NCBI RefSeq assembly: GCF_047948215.1
Contig: NC_134465.1
Coordinates: 19,054,022-19,118,021 of the forward strand
DNA length: 64,000 nucleotides
Direction: 5' to 3'
Source of the DNA: Lycorma delicatula
Lineage: Eukaryota; Arthropoda; Insecta; Hemiptera; Fulgoridae
Position 1 is the stretch's first letter; every line of letters starts with the position of its first letter. The notes under the pieces are model-generated. The model had not been told where the DNA came from, ran no database searches, and saw only the letters and a list, made by a program, of their open reading frames with translations. The translations under genes and the position numbers were made by a program. Below, piece by piece: positions 9,788 to 20,180 of this stretch.

Positions 9788-11080
9788 TATTAATTTTTAC
9801 TTTCCCGTCTAGCGCTATAGCTAAAGAAGGGAAAGTATGGTAATCGGTCCAATTTTGGCATATGTGGCTTATACCGGATCCCAAAAAACCCGGCTGGAAA
9901 TTTTCCGGATGTTCATATGTAGGTGTGTGTGCTCGGTGTTTTTTGTCGCACCCTAAATCACCTTATATCTCCAGGATTATTCGATCGATTTTGACCAAAC
10001 CCGGTCAGCTTACTTCTATATATAGGGCATGGATGCCATTAAATTTTCAACATAAAATATCAAGAGGATGAGATTGTAGAGCAAAGTCGACCTCAGAATC
10101 TCGAGATCTCGCCTAATTAAGGTCTTATTTTTCTTGGGCACATTAGTTAACGACTAAAAGCAATCCCCAAAAAAGTTTATTTTGAAAAATCGCACCGCCA
10201 TTTTTCAAAAAATGCTCTAAATAAACTATAGTAGGTGTGTCATTAGTACCCCTCTCACAATGAGCAGAAAAGAATTGACTTTCAGCTGCTATAATCATCT
10301 TATATGTTGTAACGTCACAGACGAGCGGTTTTTTTTTCTCTTTTAATCTCCGAAACCACCGTTAGGTATTGTTTCAGAGGATGAGATAAATGACAAGTAG
10401 CGTGCGAAAATGCCATGCCTGACCAGGATTCGAACCCGGGACCTCCGGGAGGAAGGCCGAGACGCTACCATTCGTACCACAGATGCCGGCGACAGGTGAG
10501 CGGTAGAAGTAAATAAATTAAAAGCTACCTGGTACTATCAAGTACTGCTATCTAGCGGCACGATTCGTAAACGGGTTAGGGAACAAAAATTTCACATTTT
10601 CAAATTAAAAAACGTTAAATTCCGAAGATTTTCATATATTTATCGAAAAAAACGTATATTCATTAAGAACATCTATTTCTGCGATGATGTAGCTTTATTT
10701 CATGAAAATTATTTTTTTTTTATATTTCAAACTATTTTTAAAATTTTCAATGTCGATTTGCGAGTTGGTCAGAGTAAGAACGTCTTTCGGTGTAGACAAA
10801 CTCTCACCGGCGTCATTATACAGAACGACTTGATAATATTTAAAGTGTAAAAAAATGATTTGAAGTGGCCGTTGTAACGCCACACCCGCGCGAATGAAAT
10901 ATGGTATGGGCGCGCGCTTCACTTAGAATCGTTGAAATATATAAACAAAAAATATTATATTTAAATAAAATGATAAATATTCTGAATTAAGTTGAACGTG
11001 TAAGCCGTGCATCAGAAAAAATCGGCATGGCAGGTAAGTCCTACAACTGTGTTGTCAGCTTTTTTTTTTGTTTATGAATC
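9788..11080. repeat. Repeat family E, copy 1 (composite), carrying a SINE
   Basis: The right part (about 10840-11075) matches 45930-46310: gcgcgcgctt, aatattatatttaaataaaat, aaattaagttg, gccgtgcatcagaaa and gtcagctttttt occur in the same order. The part around 10200-10330 matches 45630-45680 (aaaaatgct, gttgtaacgtcac, gagcgg). A family 2 SINE sits at 10329-10491. Family E has no convincing protein; it is probably a non-autonomous element of about 0.8-1 kb. The left section 9788-10150 has cgcaccctaaatcaccttatatctccagg, reminiscent of family I. Confidence 0.5.
10329..10491 (-). repeat. SINE family 2 with imperfect 12 bp target duplication
   Basis: On the minus strand it has the tRNA-like head (gccggcatctgtggtacg, gtagcgtctcggcc, B box ggttcgaatcc), then tcaggcatggcattttcgc, then the shared tail gaaacaatacctaacggtgg, then an A-rich end. 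Flanks acagacgagcgg (10317-10328) and acaggtgagcgg (10492-10503) differ at two positions. The empty site can be seen in the family E copy near 45670 (acaagtgagcgg). Confidence 0.8.
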
Positions 11081-11383
11081 TTTTTTCTCGTATCTTCTTA
11101 GTCCAACCAAATTACGCTTAAAGAAAAAAAATTGTTACCTGGACTTTTATAACTGGAAATGGTAAAGGGGCTTATAATAAACGTAAAAAAAAATAAATGA
11201 CTGAGCGGAGGTTATGGAAGGGTGATTTAGGGGTGGAAAAAAGAATTTTCCAATACAAAAATTGTAGATCATGCAAAAACCTACAACTTTGGAGAGGTCG
11301 CTTTTTAACAGAACCTCAAAATTTCCGAGAAAAATCTTCTTTTTTTTGTTTATTTATTTTTCATTTCAGCAAAAGTAATTTAA
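11081..11383. other. AT-rich interval
   Basis: No recognisable feature; a short frame at 11197-11460 has no family signature and overlaps the palindromic cluster. Confidence 0.35.
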
Positions 11384-11448
11384 TTTCGTGTAAAAAAATT
11401 TACACGAAACCTGGTAAAACACACGTTTCGTGTAAATTTTTTTACACG
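11384..11448. repeat. Double palindrome built from one 11 bp word
   Basis: The word tttcgtgtaaa occurs at 11384-11394 and 11426-11436. Its reverse complement occurs at 11399-11409 and, shortened to tttacacg, at 11441-11448. Each pair forms a hairpin with an A- or T-rich loop. This may be a small fold-back insertion. Confidence 0.7.
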
Positions 11449-12566
11449 TCGAAAACTTAAATAATGAAAAGTAGTAATAATTTAATGAAATTTAGTAATA
11501 ATGAACATTTTTATTTGTTATTACGCATTTTTAATAAACTTCTGGATCATTTTAATACACATATTACTTTATTAATTATTATTTTTGGATCGACCGCGAT
11601 TTGCTATGATTTTGGATTATGCGTATCCTCTTCCAGGTTATTATGGCCGATAATCGGGGTGACTGTTCATGTTTTTACTAATTTCAAGCAATTAAGCTCA
11701 ATTTAAATTTTATAAAAATTCAATCACACAGTTGCCAGCTTAAAAAAAAATGTTTACAAAAGATTTTCTTATAATGTATAGGCAATTCACAAAAAAAAAC
11801 ATTGTGACTAGAATTCTATTATGCAATGAGTAAATAAATGTAACATTTTCAGTAAACTAAGTTAGACCGCAAACGGTACTTAAATCCACTTCACATCTAA
11901 AAGAGACGAACGAACACGGAGTTGTATAAAATGAGCGAAATAAATAGAACAGGGTGGAGAAACATAATATGATTGAGAAGGATGATAAAAAAGGATAAAA
12001 AATACAGAAGAACGAAAATAATAAAAAAGAGGAAAGGGAAATATATAACGAATACGATGAAAAAGAGTGAATCCTAAGAACTAAATATAGAGAAGAAAAG
12101 TATAATGAAAGAACAATAGTGATGTGGCATTCAATTTGCTAAATTTCTCACCATTAAGGATAAGAGCTCACAGTAACGCGTTCAAGTATGAAATGATAAA
12201 ATATTTTTCCTGTTAAAATAATTCAAGAACATAAAGAGGTTTCTACAATATAGCCTTATTCTAAAAATATACTTGTAAAAAGTAACAGGAAGCGAAAATG
12301 TTATTTGTTCCGTTAATTTTTATTAATAATATACGAGTTTATCGAAAATATGAACTTCAATAACGCAAATTCTTTTTTAAATGCAATTTTTTAGAAAACG
12401 ATTTTTAACAGAATTAGGTAGGTGAAATCTGTCGAATTTTTACGTTAAGGTGCCATCTTAAGATAAATCTACTACAGGAAATAAATAATGAACTATCAGA
12501 AATATAAAAATTATATAAATAAATAATTATTATATTAAGTTTTTCAAAATATTTTATTCTTCCGCT
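11449..12566. other. AT-rich interval, no gene recognised
   Basis: An 80-codon frame at 11464-11706 has hydrophobic stretches but no recognisable family. The purine-rich part 11890-12120 encodes only low-complexity Lys/Glu/Arg frames. Nothing supportable. Confidence 0.35.
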
Positions 12567-12581
12567 AGGATTATCATAATT

Positions 12582-12870
12582 AACCCATCGGGTTGGTCTA
12601 GTGGTAAACGCGTCTTCCCAAATTAGCTGATTTGAAAGTCGAGAGTTCCAGCACTCAAGTCCTAGTAAAGGCAGTTACTTTTATACGAATTTGAATACTA
12701 GATACCGATGTTCTTTGGTGGCTGGGTTTCAATTAACCACAGACCTCAGCAATAGTCGAACTTAAGATTGTACGAGACTACACATTATTTATACTCCTAC
12801 ATATCATCCTCATTCATCTTCTGAAATAATACCTGAACGGTAATTCCCGGAGGAAAAACGGGGGAAAAAA
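12582..12870 (+). repeat. SINE family 1, full length, perfect 15 bp target duplication
   Basis: The head cccatcgggttggtctagtg contains an A box (tggtctagtgg) and is followed by the B-box-like tcaagtcctag. The body has ggtttcaattaacca and the tail ctgaaataatacctgaacgg, ending in an A/G-rich stretch. Direct repeats aggattatcataatt at 12567-12581 and 12871-12885 are identical, so this insertion is young. The head derives from a tRNA gene and would supply an internal pol III promoter. Confidence 0.92.
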
Positions 12871-12999
12871 AGGATTATCATAATTGATTTCAGTCTCTTT
12901 TTCTGCCCTTCCTAACACTGTCACTTAAAATCCGTATAGTTGGCGCGTTTTGGTGTACCTCAATTCTCAAAACATAAAATGTTATTTCACTTATAACTT

Positions 13000-13690
13000 C
13001 TGATTTAAAAATTTTTTTTTATTATAATTGAATTATTATTTATTGTAAATTTTTTTTAAAATCACATGTTAATAATTATTAATAAATCAATATATTTAAA
13101 TTTAAAATAAAGTTAAAAAAGCAAATGAAGTCGAATTCGGACCGATGTTCCTCCCCTTGTAAGATCAAAATATTTCGTTAACTAATTTTTATTTGGTTAT
13201 AACTGGAACAAATGAAAATAAGTATCGCTTATGATATATCGTTGAAAAGCTCTCAATGAGAGCTTATTACTGCGGTTAAGAAAAAGTCCAAATATAAAAG
13301 ATTTGGATTTTGGGCTTTTTGGACTGTTTTGGTCAATTCGGTCGTAATCAAAAAGGAAGATGCACAACTAGATGTTACTACAGTCCTAAATCCAAAATTT
13401 CTACAGCTAATCGTGTTTGAGTAATACGAGATACATACGTACGTACGTACAGATGTCACACCGAAACTAGTCAAAATGGATTCAGGGATAGTTAAAATTG
13501 ATATTTCCGTTGGGATCAGAAAAGTTAGATTTTTTGCGACGATAATATTTCTTTTACTTCGTACAAGAAAGTAAAATCGTAAAAGAAAAAGTGTGTTTAG
13601 AAAAGTTGGCACGTAAAATGGTAATGACTTGTAAAAAAAAAAAATTTCAATAAATAATCGATTATTTAAAATACGAAATTCAATCATTAC
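13000..13690 (+). repeat. Interspersed repeat family D, copy 1
   Basis: Shares with 14863-15764, 52560-53230 and 54765-55170 the phrases ctggaac-gatgaaaataagta, cgttgaaaagctctc, agaaaaagtccaaa, agatgttac-acagtcctaaatcc and a terminus tttacttcgtacaag. The central variable part contains a tacgtacgtacgta run at 13437-13450. This is one arm plus centre of what is a fold-back element elsewhere. A 144-codon minus-strand frame here (13253-13687) is not conserved as protein among copies. Confidence 0.65.
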
Positions 13691-14095
13691 GATTATAAAA
13701 CCGGAAAGTCTTTACGCGGATGAAACTTAAAATTAATTAATCAAAGAAGACTAAAGAATATTTTTAAAAAGGAAGGAAAAATCTAAGAAAAATATTAAAT
13801 CCGAAGTGCGAAAATAATAAAAATATGTTAAGATCAAACGATAAAATTTTTAAACATAATGAACATAATTAAAAAACGGAGAATAAAATGTTACGATCGA
13901 TTGAAGTAAATGAATAAAGAAAGATTTTCAATTTCTTTGATAATCTTAAAGAAAAAACAATTGCCTTCTAGAAATAGGAAAGGATCTCCAAGCGATTGGA
14001 ATAAGAGAAAAATAAAATTTTAGACAGAGAAATTTTTCAGAAAAAAAATTCACGAGTTTAAAAAAAATTTAAATGGCTCAAGGCGAAAGAGAAAA
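13691..14095. other. AT-rich interval
   Basis: Purine-rich, Lys-codon-like low complexity sequence. Nothing recognised. Confidence 0.35.
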
Positions 14096-14099
14096 CAAG

Positions 14100-14575
14100 A
14101 AAATCACAGTGAAAGATTAAGAAAAATGTCTCGGTGATGACAGAAGATTAAATTCTCAAAGAAAAAATAAAGTTTGTTCACGCGGACCAGAGATGGCCAA
14201 TTCGCTTAAAAAACTACAAAATACGCGGTTTAAAAAAGTGTAATTCTTTAAGAATAACGGTAATAAAAGACATGGAAGAACATAATTTTGAAAGAGTAGC
14301 TGATAGGCTTTAAGCATGTCTAAAGAAAATAAAAGTCCCAAACAATTTATCTAATAATGTTTTACACTGCTTTAATGAAGAGAAAAATCGAAATAAGAAC
14401 GGATAAACTAAACAACCGAGGCTATAGTAACGACTAATTTGATAGTATAAAAATATAGAAATATTGGGATAAAAAGTCGGAGGACATGATTATAAAGGCT
14501 GTAGACATCCCGTAAAAGAGTTAAATGTATATTACTAATGTAATGTTAGGAATAATTTGACGGGAGAATGCTGGA
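14100..14575. repeat. Interspersed repeat family H, copy 2
   Basis: Matches 8735-9170 in the same orientation with several indels (aaagtttgttcacgcggacc, gctttaagcatgtct, acaaccgaggctatag, ggctgtagacatcc, gttaggaataatttg). No protein family recognised in either copy. Confidence 0.6.
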
Positions 14576-14862
14576 AAAATACTCAGGTAAGATTACAATG
14601 AAATAAACCAGTCAAAAAAATTAATAAATAAATAAAAATTATGATAATTATAGCGATTAAAAAGTAAAAAAAAAAAAATAAATTAATCTATACACAAAAT
14701 TCTTGGATCGATGTCAAAATAATAATAAAAACTACCATCCTTATATAATAAGGTGTTACCGAATTTAACATTTTAAATTTACAGAAGAATTTTTAACGTT
14801 TTCAATTTCATTTTATTTCAATTAAAACTAGAAACTTGAATCATTAATAGTACAAATCTGAG
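14576..14862. other. AT-rich spacer
   Basis: No recognisable feature between family H and the fold-back element. Confidence 0.3.
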
Positions 14863-15764
14863 GTGGACACCACATGACTTCCTTGTACGCCTATTAAATT
14901 ACATGTATTTTTTTTATTATTATTGAATTATTGGTTACTGTAAAACTTTTTTACAATCGGAGGTTAATAATTATTAATAAATCAATATATTTAAATTACA
15001 AAAAAAGTTAAAAAAACAAAGAAAATGAAGTCGGATTCCAGCTGATATGCCTTCCCCTTTTAAGACCAAATATTTCATTACTTAAAATCTTGTGGGGCTA
15101 TAACTCTGGAACCGATGAAAATAAGTACCACTTATGATAAATCGTTGAAAAGCTCTCTATGAGAGCTTATTATTGCAGTTAAGAAAAAGTCCAAAATCCA
15201 ATTTGTGGACTAGCATAACTCAAACACGATTAGTCGTAGAATGTTGAAATTTTGAATTTAGGACTGGTGTAACATCTAGCTGTGTATCTTCATTTTTATT
15301 GCAATCGACTTGACCAAAAATTTCGAAAAGAGCCCAAAAAAAAAATGGATTTTGGACTTTTTCTTGACTGCAGTAATAAGTCCTCATTGTGAGTTTTCAA
15401 AGATATAATTATCATAAGGGGTACTTATTTTAATCGGTTCCAGAGTTATAGCCATATAAAATTTTGATTAATGAAATATTTGGAACTTACAAGGGGAAGG
15501 CACATCGGTTGCATTCGAACATCGGTTTGAATCCTGAATTCATGTCCTTTTTTAACTCTCATTTTTAAAAAAATTAAATACATTGATTTATTAGTCAACC
15601 TCTTATTGTAAAAAAAATTTAAAACAAATAATATTCAATAATAACAATAAAAATAATGAAAAAATCAGATATTATTAGTAAAATAAAATGTATGTACTTT
15701 TCATTAAAAAAAAAAAAATGTATATGTAATTTAATAGGGGTACTATTAAGTCATGTAGTGTCCA
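14863..15764. mobile_element. Fold-back element, about 0.9 kb with arms of about 300 bases (family D)
   Basis: The left tip gtggacaccacatgactt is mirrored at the right end (agtcatgtagtgtccac). The interior mirrors too. The left side reads aataattattaataaatcaa, tgccttccccttttaag, ctggaaccgatgaaaa and gaaaagctctctatgag; the right side has the reverse complements in reverse order (agtcctcattgtgag, ttttaatcggttccag, cttacaaggggaaggca, ttgatttattagtcaac). The unpaired centre is about 15195-15345. It is typical of fold-back or long-TIR non-autonomous DNA transposons. No transposase is present. Confidence 0.85.
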
Positions 15765-16149
15765 CATAAGATTTTTACATTTTAGGATGCAACTGGCTTG
15801 TGTGCGTGTGTGCGGGCGCGCGTGTCAAACTGTGTTGCACCTTATATCTCTGGATTAACAGAACCTATTTTCATTAAATTTGCCTCAAATATTTATATAC
15901 ATTGATCGCTTTAATAGTTTTTTCAAACTTCGTTAAGAGGAAGGAGGAATATCGCGAAAAAACGAATTTCGATTTTCTTTAGAGAAGACATTATTAAGCA
16001 AATTCAGTACCTACAATGCATATATAAATAATAAACAAAAAAATTACATGAATTTAACATTAAAATATGTTTTTTTATTCATTTGCTTTATACCACTTCG
16101 GTTTAAATATTTTAAAAAAAATTTGTAAGTTTATATTTGATAAACTTAG

Positions 16150-16600
16150 TGTATCACGTGAAAATAATTGAAAAAGTTCATATAAACGTATGTCCTAAAA
16201 TGCTTCGTTTGCGAGTTACGACTAGTGAAAGATTTCGCTCGGATTTCAGCTACCACTGGTGAAATAAGATCGTACTGAAATTTTTAGGACGATAATTAAG
16301 AGGAGAAATTAGTGGTTTCTTATGGTTTTTAACCTGAAAAATCGAATAAACTAGGTCCCAGAACCGTATCTACAATAGGTTTTGAGAAATCTGTGGTAAA
16401 ACCAATAAATTGGAATAAAACCGTGTTTTTATTATGTTTGACGTACAATGACTTTGTCATACACAATAAAACTTTGGACTATCCAATCTGGATTATCCAA
16501 TAACTTTGGATATAAAACCGATAATAAACACATAAAACTTTTACACAAAATTTGTAGAAAATTAAATTCTGACCAAATTTTGTAAGAAAATTAGAATAAA
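16150..16600 (+). repeat. Repeat family F fragment
   Basis: Shares aaaagttcatataaac, gcttcgtt-gcgag, gtgaaagatttcgc and tttgagaaat-tg-g-taaaa with 21100-21700. Related termini are at 50212-50306 and 28-78. No coding frame; likely the internal sequence of a non-autonomous mariner-like element. Confidence 0.5.
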
Positions 16601-16669
16601 ACAAAGAAAATTTAGAAAGATTCGAATTTTACTTAGAATTAGTACGCATACACATGCACGAGTTAATAA

Positions 16670-17130
16670 TAACTGTTCAAAAATAAGCCCCCGCCATTTT
16701 CAACATGTTTCTTGTCACGCTTCTGTACTGTTTTTGATGCACTTTTTAGTTCTTAAGGCTGTTCTTAAGATGCTCTAGTCGCATCCACAATGCGGACAAT
16801 TAATTCCTCAATCTATTTTTTTTTTTATACAATATTTTTCAACCATCGCCAGACGCAAATATCGATCACGCGAACTTGGTGACCAGGAATATGGACTTCC
16901 ACGACCGATCCATTTCTCAGGGAAATGATGATTTAAGTTAGTGAACACGGAACAAGAGAACCGGGGAGGCGCTCCATCGTGCTGGAATTATACCTGGCGT
17001 CTTAGCTCTAGAGGAATATCTTCAAGCAGCTACGGCAATTTTTCTTGGAGAAAGTGGAAGTAGGCCACAGTATTTAAACGCCCAAGGAATATGAACGGTC
17101 CAAAAAGTTGACTGTTTTCGGGAGTAGAAT
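16670..17130 (-). pseudogene. Mariner-type DDE transposase fragment
   Basis: On the minus strand I read FQHDGAPPRFSCSVF, then LNHHFPEKWIGRGSPYSW (about 16880-16960). These correspond to the FQQDGAPPHF...W(I/V)GRGG block just before the third catalytic Asp of IS630/Tc1/mariner transposases. The SPDLTP and DFFLWG blocks that should follow are lost by deletion; later pieces (IVDAT, LRTALRTKK-like) are weak. Frameshifts are frequent. This family differs from the one at 5.8 kb by the FPEKWIGRGSPYSW wording. Confidence 0.7.
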
Positions 17131-17566
17131 AAGTTATGAAAGTCCCGGGAGAACTTCCTGTGTAGAGGTATCAAGAAATGTTTACAATGTTCTTAAATTA
17201 TAGAACTCTGACCTAAAATGCAGAGAGAATGCTTTTTTGAAAATTTTAATCTTTATTGGAGGGAAAGTTAGATTTAGAGAAAACTTTAATTAAGCTTAAC
17301 TTACATAATATATTTTTAGAAAAATGTTTCTTAAAATTTATTCCCCATCACTAAAAAATAAGTATTTATTATTTTTCCTGTAACTTAATTTTTATTATTA
17401 ATAGTCGGAAAAGTCGTATAATACTTTGCCTACTTTTACACACACACGAGCGCGCGCAGATAATAAAATAGTTAATAATATTTCTAAAAAATATATTTTT
17501 TCATTTTTGATTCTAACATTTAATTTGTATTATTAATAGCAGGAACTTTAAGCAATACTTTGCTTA

Positions 17567-17592
17567 ATATATATATATATATATATATATAT
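17567..17592. repeat. (AT)n microsatellite
   Basis: Uninterrupted alternating AT of about 13 units, at the right edge of the family I sequence. Confidence 0.95.
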
Positions 17593-18442
17593 GGCGTAAA
17601 AATTATATTATAATAAACAGGTCATGTTACATAAGAAAAACACACACACATAAAAATCAAACAACTTTTATAATATAAAAACGTTTTAGTTTTATATATA
17701 TATGAATTTATATTCATAGTACACATGACATAACTAAATAACGTATACAACACACTATTTTGATTACTAGTGCTGTTACATTACATGATTTAACTTCATA
17801 TATAATATTCAATATTGAAACTTCATATATGAACTAGCCTAGTCAAAGCATTAATATTACACGAACGGATTATAATTCAAGCAGAATATATATGTAGTAA
17901 CATAAACCTAAATGTCAATACAAGATATTCGTTTTGTTATATACTTAACCGCAACAGTAACTTTTAAATATATAATCCGCTCCGTAAAAAAAATTATTTT
18001 TACTTTATATAATACAATATTATTCGATATTGTTACCTATTAACCCAATTGTGATAATATTGCACGGTCGAGAACAGTGCTGACAATTTTCTTTTTATAA
18101 ATGATAAAAATGTTTTCTGACATGTCATTTAAAGACTAATCGTATTACATCTTTACAAATCGATTTAAATCTTAATAATAAGCATCACGATAAAAGTAAT
18201 AAAATCATACTTAATACAGTTCTTTCCCACCCACCAATTACATTTAGAATAACATATATAATGAAATTTAATTATTAAAAAAATGTTATTGCCACTAAAA
18301 GAAGATTTCGGAGAAGGTGGCAATTACTCAAGAGAGCTGAGGACAAGGCAGTTATGAATAGGTGGGCTCGTAAGTCAAAAAAAGCTGTTAAAGATTATCA
18401 AGAATGAGACGTTCAAACACTATGTTAAGATTCATACTTCCT
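17593..18442. other. AT-rich interval with a short unassigned frame
   Basis: Mostly AT-rich. At 18300-18405 the plus strand reads a basic peptide (RRRWQLLKRAED, then WARKSKKAVKDYQE) before a stop. It looks protein-like and could be the end of a retroelement or exon, but I cannot assign it. Confidence 0.3.
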
Positions 18443-18457
18443 TCCTCCTTTTATGTT

Positions 18458-18897
18458 TTTTTTTTGAGCTCATCATTTTTATCACCCCCCCCCCCTCAAA
18501 ACAAGCCGGATTCGCAACTAAGCATAAAAACAGCTCCAGGGGGTGCCATCGCCTCCAACTACACCGTCGAAAACCATAGTTCCCCCCAGGTAGTCGGGAC
18601 TCGGTCTTAAGTTATACACCATGCCTCTAAGCCTCTAATGAGGGGATCCCCCACCAGGACTCGGTCTTTACGTCACGTCTCAAGTGGGAAATCCAAAGGG
18701 ATCTACGGGAATACGGTCCTAATTTACTCCCCGATGAGAAGCTCCAAGAGAAACTCAGTTGTGTCCCCAGTATTCTGGATTCTGATTTGGTGGTCGCCTT
18801 CTTGCCGACAGACTGCTCGCCTCGCCCGGCGACACGGTGTCCTTCACTGAACGAAGGAAATCTGCATACGTGCGACCTGTCACCTTTACCACCAATG
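18458..18897 (-). mobile_element. R1-like LINE deletion derivative: gag-like piece joined to 3' UTR, 15 bp target duplication
   Basis: Direct repeats tcctccttttatgtt at 18443-18457 and 18898-18912 are identical. On the minus strand the 5' part reads VVKVTGRTYADFLRSVKD (about 18830-18895), the wording of R1-group ORF1 (gag-like) proteins just before their zinc knuckles. It then passes into GC-rich sequence matching 57276-57560 (ggtgggggatccc, agaccga-tcccg, tatgcttaattg-like) and ends in an A-run (18458-18467). The pol ORF is missing entirely, so this is a short non-autonomous copy spread by another element's machinery. Confidence 0.75.
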
Positions 18898-18912
18898 TCC
18901 TCCTTTTATGTT

Positions 18913-19309
18913 GTAAAACTAAAATAAAACTACAATTGTCTAGTTCTTCTTACTCGTTATAAATTAGTTAAATTTGTCTATATTCAGTCGGCTGTTAACA
19001 GCTGATATTTTATATAAATATTGTAACAACGCAGTCTATACAGTTAGTACCAACCATCAGAGATTAAACATGTTTTATTTCAATGTATAACTAATTAACA
19101 TACAACAATGTCAAATGTATAAAACAGAAATGTAAAGATTATAAAAAAAAATATTATGAAATATAAACTAAATAAATAATGCTATTTATTTTATTGGATC
19201 GGCGAATAATTAAATGTTTAGAATAATTAATCCAAACCGAGGTAATTACCCAAGGGGGACGTTGTTCAAACAAACTACGTGAAAAGTCTTTCTTTTGCGA
19301 ATAGAAATG
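18913..19309. other. AT-rich interval
   Basis: No supported feature; Jockey-like sequence becomes recognisable only from about 19310. Confidence 0.35.
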
Positions 19310-19514
19310 ACCATTCGTTTTGAAAAATCACGAGAAGGCTTCTTCAGCCTGGTTCTCATTTCCACCTTTAAGGACACGTACTGGATGAGCTCATAGTGAC
19401 AGTCAGAAGGCAGAACTATTTGCTGAATAACTAACAGAGACCTTACAGCCGAATGAGATGAGGGAACAGATGATGGAGAAATTTATAACATCTTAGATAG
19501 CCCGATTCCAACAA

Positions 19515-19665
19515 AGACCAACAAAAAACAACGGTATCCACAATCTAATATTCAAATCCGTAAAAAAGTAACCGCCTTTACTAGGATTTAAACGTTGGAA
19601 CTCTCGACTTTCGAAATTAGCTGATTTGCAAAGACGCGTTCACCACTAGACCGACCCGGTGGATT
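19515..19665 (-). repeat. SINE family 1, partial
   Basis: Minus-strand copy: ccaccgggtcggtctagtggtg head, A box tctagtggtgaacgcg, and tcgagagttccaacgtttaa, extending to the ggataccgttg part and then cut. The 3' tail is missing, and it abuts Jockey-like sequence on both sides. Confidence 0.8.
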
Positions 19666-19749
19666 CTTCATATAGACCTATCAGACTTTTACCTAATCTC
19701 TCTAAGATCTTTGGGAGGCTCTTTCCCTGTCAAATTAGACCTATTTTAG

Positions 19750-19925
19750 TTCCGGCCTCCGTGGCGTGAGCGGTAGCGTCTCGGCCTTTCATCCGGAGGT
19801 CCCGGGTTCGAATCCCGGTCAGGCATGGCATTTTCACACGCGCTACAAATCATTCATCTCATCCTCTGAATTAATACCTAACGCTAGTCACGGAGGTTAA
19901 AAAAACAAAAAAAAAAAAAAAAAAA
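19750..19925 (+). repeat. SINE family 2, full length, 12 bp target duplication
   Basis: The head ggcctccgtggcgtgagcgg and gtagcgtctcggcc carry an A-box-like element; the B box is gggttcgaatcc. The body is tcaggcatggcattttcac, the tail ctctgaattaatacctaacgc, then an A-rich end. Flanks gacctattttag (19738-19749) and gatctattttag (19926-19937) differ by one base. It is inserted in the Jockey-like RT frame. Confidence 0.92.
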
Positions 19926-20180
19926 GATCTATTTTAGTAGAAGGAATTGTTTTTCCTGACTACCAATTTAGTTTCTGGAGTGGGCATTCTAGCGTTGAAC
20001 AAATTCATAGAATTGTTGACGTCATCTCCAGTTATTTGGAAAGGAAAAAATACTGCTCGGCAGTATTCTTGGATATCCGTCAGGCTTTCGATCAGGCACG
20101 AAACCCATCTGGCTGTTAATCTTTTGGATAATAGCAAAGACGTAAAATGACTAAAGAAGCTGCATGCATTGGATCTAGAA

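Larger units (their letters stand above)
15783..17565 (+). repeat. Repeat family I, copy 1, probably split by two other elements
   Basis: The left part (15783-16080: caccttatatctctggattaac, gaggaatatcgcgaaaa, aatttcgattttctt) matches 25085-25400 and 38195-38560. The right part (17165-17565: gattttagatttagtgaaaactt-like words, ttctaacatttaatttgtattattaatagc) matches 38690-38950. In the 38 kb copy the parts lie close together. Here they are separated by a family F piece (about 16150-16600) and a mariner-type relic (16670-17130), so those two are later insertions. Non-coding; superfamily unknown. Confidence 0.6.
19310..20180 (+). pseudogene. Jockey-clade-like LINE reverse transcriptase, broken by two SINEs
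   Basis: Three exposed pieces in order. 19310-19514: SAWFSFPPLRT, SQKAELFAE, TLQPNEMREQ and NILDSPIPT, the linker before the RT in Jockey-type elements. 19666-19749: SSYRPIRLLPNLSKIFGRL, RT fingers. 19938-20150: GHSSVEQIHRIVDVISSYL, then CSAVFLDIRQAFDQA, the RT palm with the FLDI-QAFD catalytic Asp motif. A family 1 SINE occupies about 19515-19665 and a family 2 SINE 19750-19925. Several stops and frameshifts are present, and everything beyond the first catalytic block is missing. No activity is possible. Confidence 0.8.

Noticed and set aside
10340..10491. Functional tRNA genes at SINE heads (10.4, 19.8, 23.5, 46.1 kb)
   Set aside because: Pol III boxes are present, but the sequences run into SINE bodies and A tails, and no proper acceptor-stem closure was seen.
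13253..13687. 144-codon minus-strand frame
   Set aside because: Falls in repeat family D. The equivalent frames in the other copies are broken, and no motif is recognisable.
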